Assembly (NCBI GenBank): GCA_003003925.1
Contig: PVWP01000001.1
Location: 124,001 to 188,000 of the forward strand
Direction of reading: 5' to 3'
DNA: 64,000 bases
Origin: Aphanothece cf. minutissima CCALA 015
GTDB lineage: Bacteria; Cyanobacteriota; Cyanobacteriia; PCC-6307; Cyanobiaceae
This document shows positions 1 to 9,177 of this stretch, one piece after another. A program made the translations under genes and the position numbers. A model generated the notes under the pieces. The model was not told where the DNA came from. It saw nothing but the letters and a program-made list of their open reading frames with translations, and did not search any database. The number at the start of each line of letters is the position of its first letter. Position 1 is the stretch's first letter.

Positions 1-1
1 C

Positions 2-1291
2 TGTCCTTTCGGCCGGGACGGCCTGATCACGGCGCGCCAGATGCTGATGGTGGAGCCGCGGCTGGCCCGTGGGGTGCTGGGCTACCTGGCCTGCAGCCAG
101 GCGGTTTCCGACAATCCGTCCCACGACGAGGAGCCGGGCAAGATCCTGCACGAATCGCGGCTTGGCGAGATGGCGGCGCTCGGCGAAGTTCCGTTTTCCA
201 GGTACTACGGCGCCGTCGACTCCACGCCGCTGTTTCTGATGCTGGCGGGCGATTATCTCTGCCGCAGCGATGACCGGGACTTCGTCGCCGGCCTGCTGCC
301 CGAGCTGGAGGCGGCCATGGCCTGGATCCACAGGGCCGAAGCCGGCAGCTTCGATGGCTTCCTCCGCTACCTGCGGGTGGCGGAGAACGGCCTGCGCAAT
401 CAGGGCTGGAAGGATTCCGACGATGCCATCCATCACGCCGATGGCCGCCTGGCCGAGGGTTCGATCGCCCTGTGCGAGGTGCAGGCCTACGCCTATGGCG
501 CCCGCCGATCACTCGCCACGGTCTATCACCGCCTCGGACGGCCCTCGGATGCCGAGACGCTGCTGGAGGAGGCCGCCGAACTGCGTCACCGGTTCCATCG
601 GGCCTTCTGGACGCCCTCGATCGATTCCTATGCCCTCGCCATTGATGGCGAAGGCCAGACCTGCCAGGTGCGGGCCTCCAATGCCGGTCAATGCCTGTGG
701 ACAGGCATCGCCACCTCGGAGGCGGCGGCGGCGGTGGCGCGGCAGCTGCTGGCCCCCACCAGTTTCAACGGCTGGGGCATCCGCACCCTGGATGAGCGGG
801 AGCGGCGCTACAACCCGATGAGTTACCACAACGGTTCCGTCTGGCCCCATGACAACGCCCTGATCGGCATGGGGCTGGCCCGGTACGGCCACCGGTCCGA
901 AACCCTGCAGATCCTGACCGGTCTGTTCGAGACCGCCAGTGCGGTGCCGATGTTCCAGTTGCCGGAGCTGTTCTGCGGCTTCCCGCGCCGGGAGGAAGAG
1001 GGCCCCACCTTCTATCCGGTGGCCTGCAGCCCCCAGGCCTGGGCCAGCGCCAGTGTGTTCGGCCTGCTGGAGGCGATCACCGGCATGGCGATCGAGCGGG
1101 AGCACGGCAGCAGCCGGGTGCAGGTGCGCCTCCACAATCCCTGCCTGCCGAGGGGCCTGAACCTGCTGGACATCAACGGCCTGCGGCTGGGCGACGAGGA
1201 GATCAACCTCCAGTTCCACCGCAGCGAGCACGATGTGGGGGTTCAGGTGCGCAGCCGGACGCCCGGGGTGGACGTGCTGATCATGAAGTGA
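2..1291 (+). CDS. Amylo-alpha-1,6-glucosidase (glycogen debranching, GDE C-terminal type), 5' end cut by window
   Basis: The frame is open from base 2, so only the C-terminal ~430 residues are present. The first residues read FGRDGLITA, matching the (W/F)GRDG motif that opens the catalytic (alpha/alpha)6 barrel of bacterial amylo-1,6-glucosidases; WKDSDD and YNPMSYHNGSVWPHDN further on are also typical. These enzymes trim alpha-1,6 branches or process related storage glucans in the cytoplasm. The first ATG in the window (41) lies inside the domain and is not the start. A GH13 debranching enzyme, glgX, lies 5.8 kb downstream, so two unrelated debranching folds are present. Family call is firm; substrate is not. 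Confidence 0.88.
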   Translation, partial: CPFGRDGLITARQMLMVEPRLARGVLGYLACSQAVSDNPSHDEEPGKILHESRLGEMAALGEVPFSRYYGAVDSTPLFLMLAGDYLCRSDDRDFVAGLLPELEAAMAWIHRAEAGSFDGFLRYLRVAENGLRNQGWKDSDDAIHHADGRLAEGSIALCEVQAYAYGARRSLATVYHRLGRPSDAETLLEEAAELRHRFHRAFWTPSIDSYALAIDGEGQTCQVRASNAGQCLWTGIATSEAAAAVARQLLAPTSFNGWGIRTLDERERRYNPMSYHNGSVWPHDNALIGMGLARYGHRSETLQILTGLFETASAVPMFQLPELFCGFPRREEEGPTFYPVACSPQAWASASVFGLLEAITGMAIEREHGSSRVQVRLHNPCLPRGLNLLDINGLRLGDEEINLQFHRSEHDVGVQVRSRTPGVDVLIMK

Positions 1292-1393
1292 CGGCCGGGC
1301 CCGGCGCCCCGCTCGCCCCGGTATGTGATCGCGGAAGCAGCGCCCTCCGGCGGGCCGTTCCAGATTGGACCGTCACCTCAGGAACCTCCCACC

Positions 1394-1738
1394 ATGGCCG
1401 CCTTTCGTGCCGCTCTCGTGCTGCTGTGGCTCGCCGTGGCCGGCTACACAGCGGTGGTGGTGGCGCACCATGGCATCGACCTGGTGAGTGTCTTCCTGTC
1501 GGACTTCCGGGGGATGGGCTGGCCCGGGCAGTTCGATCTGGATTTCCTCGGCATGCTGCTGCTCACGGGCCTCTGGGTGGCGTGGAGACATGACTTCTCC
1601 GCCAAGGGACTCGGCCTGGGCCTGCTGGCCGCGGTGGGCGGGATATTGTTTCTGGCGGCCTATCCGCTGGTGCTGTCCTTCCAGGCCAACGGCAGCATGA
1701 AACAGGTGCTGCTGGGGGCCCGCCGGGCCGCCGCCTGA
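1394..1738 (+). CDS. Small multi-pass membrane protein, DUF2834-like
   Basis: This 114-residue protein has three hydrophobic segments (about residues 3-25, 48-65 and 72-92) and an FDLDFLGMLLL stretch at the second. It resembles short DUF2834-type membrane proteins of cyanobacteria, whose function is unknown. The ATG at 1394 was chosen over an in-frame start 69 bp upstream because the protein then begins directly with a transmembrane segment. It follows the debranching gene by about 100 bp and is convergent with rel. Reality of the gene is likely; function is not known. Confidence 0.6.
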   Translation: MAAFRAALVLLWLAVAGYTAVVVAHHGIDLVSVFLSDFRGMGWPGQFDLDFLGMLLLTGLWVAWRHDFSAKGLGLGLLAAVGGILFLAAYPLVLSFQANGSMKQVLLGARRAAA

Positions 1739-1760
1739 CGGGACCGGTCCGCCGGCAAGT

Positions 1761-4127
1761 TCAGCCGATGCCGGTGCGGCAGAGGTCGAGCACGTCGGCC
1801 ATGGAGCGGATCTGGTCCATGGTGGTGCGCAGCTGGGCGGCGCTGAGCAGCTCGACCCGCAGATCGATGCGGGCCGGCTTGCCGGCGCTCGTGCGCACCC
1901 GGGCATCGCTGACGTTGATGCGGTGGTCGGAAAGGCGCATCAGGATGTCCTTGAGCACCCCCACCCGGTCAAGCACCTCGATGCGCAGCCGCACCGGGTA
2001 GCGCCGTTGCTGGGCCTCGCCGAGCGGGTTCCAGCGCACCGGCAACCGCCGCTCCACCGGCACCTGGGGCACGTTGGCGCAGTCCTGGCGGTGAATGGTG
2101 ATGCCGTGGTTGCCCAGGGCCACGGTGCCCACGATCGCTTCCCCAGGCAGGGGGCTGCAGCAGCCCCCCAGGCGGTATTCCAGCCCTTCCAGCCCCAGGA
2201 TCGGGCTGTTCGAGGGGTGCCCGTGGGGGGTCTGGCGCGGCTGGGCCGCGGCCACCCCGGCGGCCACCTCCTCGTTGGTGGGGACCGGGGCGGCGGCGGC
2301 GGTGCTGAGGCGCACCTCCTCCCGCAGGCGGTTGAGCACCTGCTGCAGGGTGACGCCGCCGAAGCCCAGGGCGGCCAGCAGATCCTCGGTGCCCACCAGG
2401 TTGCAGCGCTTGGCCACCCGGGCGATCGCCTCGCCGTTGAGCAGGGCGTCGAAGCCGTCGCGGCCCAGCTCCCGCTCGAGCATCTCGGTGCCCCGCTGGA
2501 TGTTGTCGTCGCGGTGGCTGCGTTTGTACCAGCCCCGGATGCGATTGCGGGCCGTGGGGGTGGCCACGAAGTTGAGCCAGTCGAGGCTCGGGTGGGCGTT
2601 CTTGGCGGTGATCACCTGCACGAAATCGCCGTTCTGCAGCGGTGTGGCCAGGGGACAGAGGCGGTCGTTGATGCGTACGCCCTGGCAGTGGTTGCCCACC
2701 TCCGAGTGGATGCGGAAGGCGAAGTCGACGGCGGTGGAGCCCTTGCGCAGCCCCACCACATCCCCCTTGGGAGTGAACACGAACACCTCCTCATCGAAGA
2801 GGTCCTCCTTGATCGAGGCCAGGAAGTCGCTGCTGTCCTCGCCGCCGTCGTCCTTCTGCCAGTCGACCAGCTGCCGCAGCCAGTTGAAGCGCTCGGTGTC
2901 GCCGGCGGCCGGCGAGCCCCCCTCCTTGTACTTCCAGTGGGCGGCGATGCCGTACTCCGCCACCTGGTGCATCTCCGTGGTGCGGATCTGGACCTCGATC
3001 GGCCGGTGGCGGCCGATCACCGCCGTGTGCAGCGACTGGTAGCCGTTGGGCTTGGGCAGGCCGATGTAGTCCTTGAAGCGGCCGGGGATCGGCCGGAAGA
3101 TGTCGTGCACCACGGCCAGGGCCCGGTAGCAGCTCTCCACGCTCGGGCACAGGATCCGCAGGGCCGCGACGTCGTAGATCTCGTGGAAGGCCTTCTGCTG
3201 GCGCTGCATCTTGCTCCAGATGCCGTAGAGGTGCTTCGGTCGGCCGCTCACCTCGCAGTCCTGCAGGCCCGCCGCCACCAGCCGGTCGCGCAGCAGCTGC
3301 ACCGTGGCCCCGAGCCGCTCCTCCCGTTCGCTGCGCTTGGTGGCGACCTGCTGCTGCACGTCGCGGTAGGACTCGGGCTCCAGCACCTTGAAGGCCAGGT
3401 CCTCCAGCTCCCACTTGAAGCGGCCGATGCCCAGGCGGTTGGCCAGGGGGGCGTAGATGTCGCGGGTCTCCCGGGCGATGCGCTGCTGCTTCTCGGGCTT
3501 GAGGGCGCCGAGGGTGCGCATGTTGTGCAGCCGGTCGGCCAGCTTGACCAGCACCACCCGGATGTCACTGGCCATGGCCAGGAACATGCGCCGCAGGTTC
3601 TCCGCCTGGGCCTCGGTGCGGTTGGTGAAATGGATGCCGCCCAGCTTGGTGACCCCCTCCACCAGGGCGCGTACCTCCTCGCCGAAACGCGCTTCGATCT
3701 CCTCGGGGGTGACCTGGGTGTCTTCCACCACGTCGTGGAGGAAGCCGGCGGCGATCACCGCCGCGCTGGCGCCGATGTCGCGCAGCAGACCGGCAACGGC
3801 GATCGGATGGACGATGTAGGGCTCGCCGCTGGCCCGGAACTGGCCGTCGTGGAGCTGGTAGGCGAAGTCGAAGGCCGTGGCCACCAGGGCCTCCGGATCG
3901 ACCGGGCGCGCCTCCGCATCGGCGGGCTGCCGTTGCTGGAGGCTCTGGCGCAGCCAGGCCGGCAGGGGGACGCCGTAGTCACGCTCGGGGGCAGCCTGGG
4001 GTGCCGGAGCCTCCAGGCCAGAGGGCGGCTCCTGCGCCATTTCCCTCGGCCCTTCCGGAGCAGCGGAAGTTGCGGCCGAGGCGTAAGCCAGCGGAGAGGA
4101 ACCTGGATCCGGCGCCACCCTCAGCAT
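1761..4127 (-). CDS. rel: Bifunctional (p)ppGpp synthetase/hydrolase, RelA/SpoT (Rel) family
   Basis: This 788-residue protein makes and degrades the stringent-response alarmone (p)ppGpp in the cytoplasm. The HD hydrolase domain (about 84-235) keeps the metal-binding HDVVED at 131-136, so hydrolase activity is expected. The synthetase domain follows (RFKDYIGLPKPNGYQSLH), then TGS (VFTPKGDVVGLRKGSTAVDF) and a C-terminal ACT domain. It is the only RelA/SpoT-type gene in the window. The ATG at 4127 is preferred because a longer frame to 4226 would overlap the divergent ABC gene. The 97-bp gap to that gene must hold both promoters. The first ~75 residues are Ala/Pro-rich and not conserved. Confidence 0.96.
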   Translation of the reverse strand: MLRVAPDPGSSPLAYASAATSAAPEGPREMAQEPPSGLEAPAPQAAPERDYGVPLPAWLRQSLQQRQPADAEARPVDPEALVATAFDFAYQLHDGQFRASGEPYIVHPIAVAGLLRDIGASAAVIAAGFLHDVVEDTQVTPEEIEARFGEEVRALVEGVTKLGGIHFTNRTEAQAENLRRMFLAMASDIRVVLVKLADRLHNMRTLGALKPEKQQRIARETRDIYAPLANRLGIGRFKWELEDLAFKVLEPESYRDVQQQVATKRSEREERLGATVQLLRDRLVAAGLQDCEVSGRPKHLYGIWSKMQRQQKAFHEIYDVAALRILCPSVESCYRALAVVHDIFRPIPGRFKDYIGLPKPNGYQSLHTAVIGRHRPIEVQIRTTEMHQVAEYGIAAHWKYKEGGSPAAGDTERFNWLRQLVDWQKDDGGEDSSDFLASIKEDLFDEEVFVFTPKGDVVGLRKGSTAVDFAFRIHSEVGNHCQGVRINDRLCPLATPLQNGDFVQVITAKNAHPSLDWLNFVATPTARNRIRGWYKRSHRDDNIQRGTEMLERELGRDGFDALLNGEAIARVAKRCNLVGTEDLLAALGFGGVTLQQVLNRLREEVRLSTAAAAPVPTNEEVAAGVAAAQPRQTPHGHPSNSPILGLEGLEYRLGGCCSPLPGEAIVGTVALGNHGITIHRQDCANVPQVPVERRLPVRWNPLGEAQQRRYPVRLRIEVLDRVGVLKDILMRLSDHRINVSDARVRTSAGKPARIDLRVELLSAAQLRTTMDQIRSMADVLDLCRTGIG
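2422..2429. repeat. HIP1 octamer GCGATCGC (one of several)
   Basis: The palindrome GCGATCGC occurs here and at 5527, 21339, 48054, 53710, 57018 and 62898 among the copies I checked. HIP1 is highly over-represented in many cyanobacterial genomes, so it supports the taxonomic call. I did not count all copies. Confidence 0.8.
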
Positions 4128-4224
4128 CACACCCTTCAGGGTGCACCCATGGTATGGGGCAATCGTCACGAACCAGGGGATTTGCGCATTCGGCCATCCA
4201 GACTGGGCGCCGCCGGTGTCGTCC

Positions 4225-5835
4225 ATGGCCCTGCCCGCCCCGTCCCTGCCCGCGGCCCCGGTGCTGCGGATCGGTGGTCTGCAGGTGCGTTACCCCGGCA
4301 GTGAACGGCCCACCCTCGATGGGCTTGATCTGACCCTCAGCCCCGGCGAACGGCTGGCCCTGGTGGGTCCCTCGGGCTGTGGCAAGAGCACCGTGGCCCG
4401 GGCCGTGTTGCAGCTGCTGCCGCAGGGCAGCGTCTGCGACGGCGAGCTGCTGCTGGCGGGACAGGACCCCCGCCGCCTGCGGCGCGCCGCCCTGCGCCGG
4501 CTGCGGGGCGAGGCGGTGGGCCTGGTGTTCCAGGACCCGATGACCCGGCTCAATCCCCTGCTCACCATCGGCGAGCACCTGCGCGACACCCTGGCCGCCC
4601 ACCGCGGTGGGGGCCGCGAGCGGGCCCGGGAGCTGCTGGCCCGGGTGGGGATCGCCCCGGAGCGCTACGGCAGCTTCCCCCACGAATTCAGCGGCGGCAT
4701 GCGCCAGCGCCTGGCCATCGCCCTGGCCCTGGCCCTGCACCCGCCCCTGGTGATCGCCGACGAACCCACCACCAGCCTGGATGTGGCCGTGGCCGGCCAG
4801 GTGATGGCCCAGCTGAGCGAGCTCTGCACCGAAACCGGCAGCGCCCTGCTGCTGATCAGCCACGACCTGGCCATGGCCGGCCGCTGGTGCGACCGCATCG
4901 CCGTGCTCGATCAGGGGCGGCTGGTGGAGGAGGCCCCGAGCCTCCAGCTGCTCACCGCCCCGGCCTCGCCCCTGGCCCGGCGGCTGGTGGGCGCCGCCCG
5001 GGAGCGGGAGGGCGGGCGCAGCGAGGCCCCCGCCGCCGCGCCGGTGCTGCTGGAGGTGGAGGAACTGCGCAGCTGGCACCCCCTGCCCTCCCTGCCCTGG
5101 CAGCCGCGCTGGATCAAGGCGGTCGACGGGGTGAGCCTGACCCTGCACGAAGGGGAAACCATCGGCGTGGTGGGGGCGTCGGGCTGTGGCAAGAGCAGCC
5201 TCTGCCGCGCCCTGATGGGGCTGGCGCCGGTTCGGGGCGGGGCGGTGCGGCTCCAGGGGGTCGACCTGCGGCGCCTTGGGGGGCGGTCGCTGCGGCGGGC
5301 CCGGCGCCGCCTGCAGATGGTCTTCCAGGATCCCCTGGCCTGCCTCAACCCCCAGATGACCGTGGGGGAGGCGGTGGCCGACCCCCTGCTGATCCATGGA
5401 CTGGCCCGCCGCCCGGAGGCCCGCCGCCGCGCCAGGGAGCAGCTGGCCCTGGTGGGGCTCGATCCGCCCGAATCCTTCGAAGACCGCCTGCCCCGCCAGC
5501 TCTCGGGCGGCCAGCAGCAGCGGGTGGCGATCGCCCGCGCCCTGATCCTGGGCCCCCAGGTGCTGCTCTGCGACGAGAGCGTCAGCATGCTCGACGCCGA
5601 GGTCCAGGCCGACGTGCTGGCCCTGCTGCGACGCCTGCAGGGCCAGCTCGGCCTGGGCATGCTGTTCATCACCCACGACCTCTCGGTGGCCGGCGGCTTC
5701 TGCCATCGGGTCCTCGTGCTCGACGGCGGTCGCGTCGTCGAGCAGGGGGCCGGTGCCGAGCTGCTGGCCCACCCCCAGGCGGCGATCACCCGCACCCTGG
5801 TGGAGGCCTGTCCGCGCCTGCCCCCCCTGCCCTGA
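4225..5835 (+). CDS. Duplicated ABC transporter ATP-binding protein, oligopeptide/nickel (Dpp/Opp) type
   Basis: One 536-residue chain carries two complete ABC ATPase domains, equivalent to DppD and DppF fused. Domain 1 has Walker A GPSGCGKST (about 48-56), signature FSGGMRQR and Walker B VIADEPTT. Domain 2 has GASGCGKSS (about 317-325), LSGGQQQR and LLCDES. It would energise import of peptides, metals or similar solutes from the cytoplasmic face. No permease or binding protein lies nearby, so its partners are encoded elsewhere. Start: ATG 4225, just before the conserved VLRIGGLQVRYPG strand; an in-frame ATG at 4141 would add a non-conserved leader. In the Walker B of domain 2, CDESVSMLD replaces the usual DEPTSALD, though the catalytic Glu is present. 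Confidence 0.92.
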   Translation: MALPAPSLPAAPVLRIGGLQVRYPGSERPTLDGLDLTLSPGERLALVGPSGCGKSTVARAVLQLLPQGSVCDGELLLAGQDPRRLRRAALRRLRGEAVGLVFQDPMTRLNPLLTIGEHLRDTLAAHRGGGRERARELLARVGIAPERYGSFPHEFSGGMRQRLAIALALALHPPLVIADEPTTSLDVAVAGQVMAQLSELCTETGSALLLISHDLAMAGRWCDRIAVLDQGRLVEEAPSLQLLTAPASPLARRLVGAAREREGGRSEAPAAAPVLLEVEELRSWHPLPSLPWQPRWIKAVDGVSLTLHEGETIGVVGASGCGKSSLCRALMGLAPVRGGAVRLQGVDLRRLGGRSLRRARRRLQMVFQDPLACLNPQMTVGEAVADPLLIHGLARRPEARRRAREQLALVGLDPPESFEDRLPRQLSGGQQQRVAIARALILGPQVLLCDESVSMLDAEVQADVLALLRRLQGQLGLGMLFITHDLSVAGGFCHRVLVLDGGRVVEQGAGAELLAHPQAAITRTLVEACPRLPPLP

Positions 5836-5858
5836 AATCCCATCCACGCCGCACCCCC

Positions 5859-6383
5859 ATGCTGCACCGCCTGCTCCTGCGCGCCCGCTACCTCACCCTG
5901 GTGCCGATCCTGGCGCTGCTGGCCAGCTGCCTGGCCCTGTTTCTGCGCGGCAGCCGGCTGATCCTGGAGCAGCTGCGACTGGCCCTGGTGAGCATCACCG
6001 ACCTGGTGGATCTCAACCGCTTCGAGATGGACATTCTCGAGGGGATCGACCTGCTGCTGGTGGGAACGGGCTGCCTGGCCCTGGCGATCGGCATGTTCTC
6101 CCTGTTCATCAGCGAGCTGAAGCTGCCGAAGACCCTCAGCTTCCGGAACTTCCACGAAGTGAAGGGCATGTTCGCCAACTTCATCATCCTGGCGATGGCG
6201 ATCTCCTTTCTCGAGCTGCTCAACAGCTTCGACCCCGACGACCCCGCCCACTCCGTCGCCGGCGCCGACATCTTCTTCCCAGGCGCCGGCATGGCCGTGG
6301 TGACCCTGGCCCTGCTGGCCTTCAAGTACTGGGGCGGTGAGCGGGAGGACCAACCCTCCGCGGCATCGCCGGAGCGCGACTGA
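5859..6383 (+). CDS. UPF0114 (YqhA-like) inner-membrane protein
   Basis: This 174-residue protein has four hydrophobic segments (about 13-33, 58-80, 103-122 and 138-155) and the family stretch ELKLPKTLSFRNFHEVKGMF in the loop after the second. That loop is the hallmark of UPF0114/YqhA, a widespread membrane family without an assigned biochemical role. It begins 23 bp after the ABC ATPase and may share its transcript. The polar C-terminal tail (GEREDQPSAASPERD) is not conserved. Confidence 0.85.
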   Translation: MLHRLLLRARYLTLVPILALLASCLALFLRGSRLILEQLRLALVSITDLVDLNRFEMDILEGIDLLLVGTGCLALAIGMFSLFISELKLPKTLSFRNFHEVKGMFANFIILAMAISFLELLNSFDPDDPAHSVAGADIFFPGAGMAVVTLALLAFKYWGGEREDQPSAASPERD

Positions 6384-6409
6384 TCCGGTCGGCGGCCCCG
6401 GGCGGCCCT

Positions 6410-6904
6410 TCAGAGAAGGGCGCCCAGCAGGTCAGCGATCAGCAGGTTGTCGAGGGACAGCAGGCCGCCGCCGGAGGTGATCAGCACCAGGCACATCACT
6501 ACATACATGGCAGCCTTCTCCCAGCTGGGCGGCTCACCGACGCCCATCGGTCCGGCGTAGTCCCCCTCGGGAATCTGATAGGGATCCGGTGCGATGAAGG
6601 GGGACCCGGAAACCAGCTCCAGCACCATGGCGTAGGCCATCGACACCAGGATCGCCAGGGCCGCCAGGGGGGTGAGCAGACCGGGAATCAGGGCGATGCC
6701 CGCGCCCCACATCGAGGCCGCCGAGAGGAAGCAGAGCCACTCCGGCGTCTTCATCGCCGTGGACCAGGTGCGGAGGTTGCGCAGCTTCGGCCAGCCGTGG
6801 CGGATGAAGGCCACCCCCACGAACAGCCGCAGCACCAGCAGCCCGGCCCCGGCCGCCAGGGACGGGCCGGTGGGCACGAGCAGGGTGACGATCTCGAGAT
6901 CCAT
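6410..6904 (-). CDS. DoxX family membrane protein
   Basis: This 164-residue protein has four predicted membrane helices. The LRLFVGVAFIRHGWPKLRNL segment near residue 30 is typical of the DoxX family, linked in other bacteria to redox or sulfur metabolism at the membrane. The ATG at 6904 was chosen because the longer frame to 7057 adds an Arg/Pro-rich leader that overlaps the divergent glgX start region. Around residue 105 a loop (PFIAPDPYQIPEGDYAGPMG) is inserted between helices. The biochemical role is not known. Confidence 0.8.
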   Translation of the reverse strand: MDLEIVTLLVPTGPSLAAGAGLLVLRLFVGVAFIRHGWPKLRNLRTWSTAMKTPEWLCFLSAASMWGAGIALIPGLLTPLAALAILVSMAYAMVLELVSGSPFIAPDPYQIPEGDYAGPMGVGEPPSWEKAAMYVVMCLVLITSGGGLLSLDNLLIADLLGALL

Positions 6905-7047
6905 CGGCGGGCGGAACGGCGGGACGGCGTGCCGGCTCAACGTAAGCAGGGTCGGCGGACGGCGCCGCGGCGGGGCCGGGCGAAACCGGGGGTTCTGGCC
7001 ATCATGCGGTGGGCGGGCCCCCTGTCCCCTCCACCCCAGCCGACGCC

Positions 7048-9177
7048 ATGACCTCATGCACGGCGGCCCCGCCGTCCCCGGGCAGCAGTGCCCCCCTGGG
7101 CGCCTCGCTCAGCGATGGGGGAGTCAACTTCAGCCTCTATGCCCGGCGGGCCACGGCGGTGGAGCTGTGCCTGTTCGCGCGGCTCGACGATGCCGTGCCG
7201 TGCCGGCGTGTCGCCCTCGACCCCGACCGGCACCACACCGGCGACTACTGGCACTGCCGGCTGGAGGGGATCGGGCCGGGGCAGCCCTACGGCTGGCGTG
7301 TCGAAGGGCCCCAGCAGCCCCAGCTGGGGCTGCGTTTCAATCCGGCCAACCTGCTGCTCGATCCCCACGGGCTGGCCCTGGCGATGCCGTCGGGCTACGG
7401 CCGCGCCCCCGGCCGCAGCAGCGCCGGCGACTGGGGCACCGCCATGAAGAGCGTGGTGGCCGACCCGCTCGCCTACGACTGGGAAGGGGATCGGCCCCTG
7501 CACCGGCCCTCCCGCGAGACGGTGATCTACGAGCTGCACGTGCGCGGCTTCACCGCCCACCCCAGCGCCGGCCTGCCGCCGGAGCAGGCGGGCACCTACC
7601 GGGGCCTGATCAGCCGGATCCCCTACCTCCAGGACCTGGGCATCACGGCGGTGGAACTGCTGCCGGTGTTCGCCTTCGATCCCCTGGCGGCCCCCGCCGG
7701 CCTGCGCAACTACTGGGGTTACCAGCCGGTCTCCTTCTTCGCCCCCCACCCGGGCTACGCCTGCAGCGCCGACCCCCTGGCGGTGATCGACGAGTTCCGC
7801 GACCTGGTCAAGGCGCTGCACCGCGCCGGCATCGAGGTGATTCTCGATGTGGTGTTTAACCACACCGCCGAAGGGGACGCCGAGGGGCCGGCCTTCTGCT
7901 TCCGCGGGCTGGCGGACGGCGACTACTACCTGCAGAACGAAGACGGCACCTACATCGACGTCACCGGCTGCGGCAACACGTTCAACGCCAACCACCCGGT
8001 GGTGCGGCGCCTGATCCGCGAGAGCCTGCGCCACTGGGTGCAGCATCTGCATGTCGATGGCTTCCGTTTCGATCTGGCCTCGGTGCTGGACCGGGACCAG
8101 ACCGGCCGACCCACCCCCCTCTCGCCGGTCCTCTGGGACATCGACACCGATCCGGTGCTGGCGGGCACCAAGCTGATCGCCGAGGCCTGGGATGCCGGCG
8201 GCCTCTATCAGGTGGGCAGCTTCGTCGGCGACAACTGGCAGGAGTGGAACGGCCGCTTCCGCGATGACGTGCGCCGCTTCATCAAGGGGGACAGGGGCCT
8301 GGCGGCCAGCGTCGGCCAGCGGCTGATGGGCAGCCCCGACATCTACGGCCACAAGCAGCGGGAGGCGGAGGCCAGCGTCAACTTCATCACCTGCCACGAC
8401 GGCTTCACCCTGGCCGATCTGGTCAGCTACAACGGCAAGCACAACGAGGCCAACGGCGAGGGCAACCGCGACGGCAGCGACGACAACGCCAGCTGGAACG
8501 GCGGCGTCGAAGGGCCCACCACCGACGTCGAGGTCCTGGCCCTGCGCGCCCGCCAGAGCCGCAACCTGCTGACCATGCTGCTGCTGGCGGTGGGCACGCC
8601 GATGCTGGCCATGGGCGATGAGCTCGGCCGCAGCCAGCAGGGCAACAACAACGCCTACGCCCAGGACAACCCGATCAGCTGGCTGGACTGGTCGCTGCTG
8701 GAGCGCAACGCCGACCTGCATCGCTTCGTGCGGGAGCTGCTCGCCTACCGCCAGCGCCGCGATGTGGTGGTCAACGCCCGCAACCTCAGCCTCGGCGAAC
8801 TGGTGCGGCGCCACCACGTGCGCTGGCATGGGGTCGAACCCGACCAGCCCGACTGGAGCGAGAGCTCGCACGCCTTCGCCGCCACGATCACCAGCGTCGA
8901 CCACCGGTTCCGCTGGCACGCCATGGTCAACGCCTGGTGGGAGCCGCTGCGCTTCCGGCTGCCCGGCGCCGAGGGCGACCAGCCGAACTGGCGCCGCTGG
9001 ATCGACACCTCCCGGCCCAGCCCGGAGGACATCGTGCCCTGGATCAGCGCGCCGGCCCTTGAGGCGGACACTTACACCCTGGGCCCCCGCTCGATCGTGG
9101 TGCTGGTGGTGGGCCTCAGTTCTGCAGCAGCTGCAGGCGATGGCCATCCGGATCCGCCAGCTGCAGGGCCCGGCTAG
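7048..9177 (+). CDS. glgX: Glycogen debranching enzyme GlgX (GH13 isoamylase type)
   Basis: This 709-residue cytoplasmic enzyme hydrolyses alpha-1,6 branch points of glycogen. After an N-terminal CBM48-like domain (GVNFSLYARRATAVELCLF), the four GH13 motifs are present: DVVFNHT, DGFRFDLA (nucleophile Asp), IAEAWD (acid/base Glu) and TCHDGFTL. The run NGEGNRDGSDDNASWNGG and MLAMGDELGRSQQGNNNAYAQDN are GlgX hallmarks. Start is ATG 7048; an in-frame ATG at 7009 is possible. The last 62 bp overlap, tail to tail, the gene for the VOC protein on the other strand. Confidence 0.95.
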   Translation: MTSCTAAPPSPGSSAPLGASLSDGGVNFSLYARRATAVELCLFARLDDAVPCRRVALDPDRHHTGDYWHCRLEGIGPGQPYGWRVEGPQQPQLGLRFNPANLLLDPHGLALAMPSGYGRAPGRSSAGDWGTAMKSVVADPLAYDWEGDRPLHRPSRETVIYELHVRGFTAHPSAGLPPEQAGTYRGLISRIPYLQDLGITAVELLPVFAFDPLAAPAGLRNYWGYQPVSFFAPHPGYACSADPLAVIDEFRDLVKALHRAGIEVILDVVFNHTAEGDAEGPAFCFRGLADGDYYLQNEDGTYIDVTGCGNTFNANHPVVRRLIRESLRHWVQHLHVDGFRFDLASVLDRDQTGRPTPLSPVLWDIDTDPVLAGTKLIAEAWDAGGLYQVGSFVGDNWQEWNGRFRDDVRRFIKGDRGLAASVGQRLMGSPDIYGHKQREAEASVNFITCHDGFTLADLVSYNGKHNEANGEGNRDGSDDNASWNGGVEGPTTDVEVLALRARQSRNLLTMLLLAVGTPMLAMGDELGRSQQGNNNAYAQDNPISWLDWSLLERNADLHRFVRELLAYRQRRDVVVNARNLSLGELVRRHHVRWHGVEPDQPDWSESSHAFAATITSVDHRFRWHAMVNAWWEPLRFRLPGAEGDQPNWRRWIDTSRPSPEDIVPWISAPALEADTYTLGPRSIVVLVVGLSSAAAAGDGHPDPPAAGPG

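Noticed and set aside
4128..4224. Riboswitch or leader between rel and the ABC gene
   Set aside because: Only short inverted repeats (e.g. around GGGTGCACCC) are visible; nothing matches a known class.
1923..4304. A 793-codon plus-strand frame across rel
   Set aside because: Rich in Gly, Ala, His and Gln and antisense to an unambiguous RelA/SpoT protein.
7054..9147. A 697-codon minus-strand frame across glgX
   Set aside because: Shadow of the GH13 gene; no recognisable domain.
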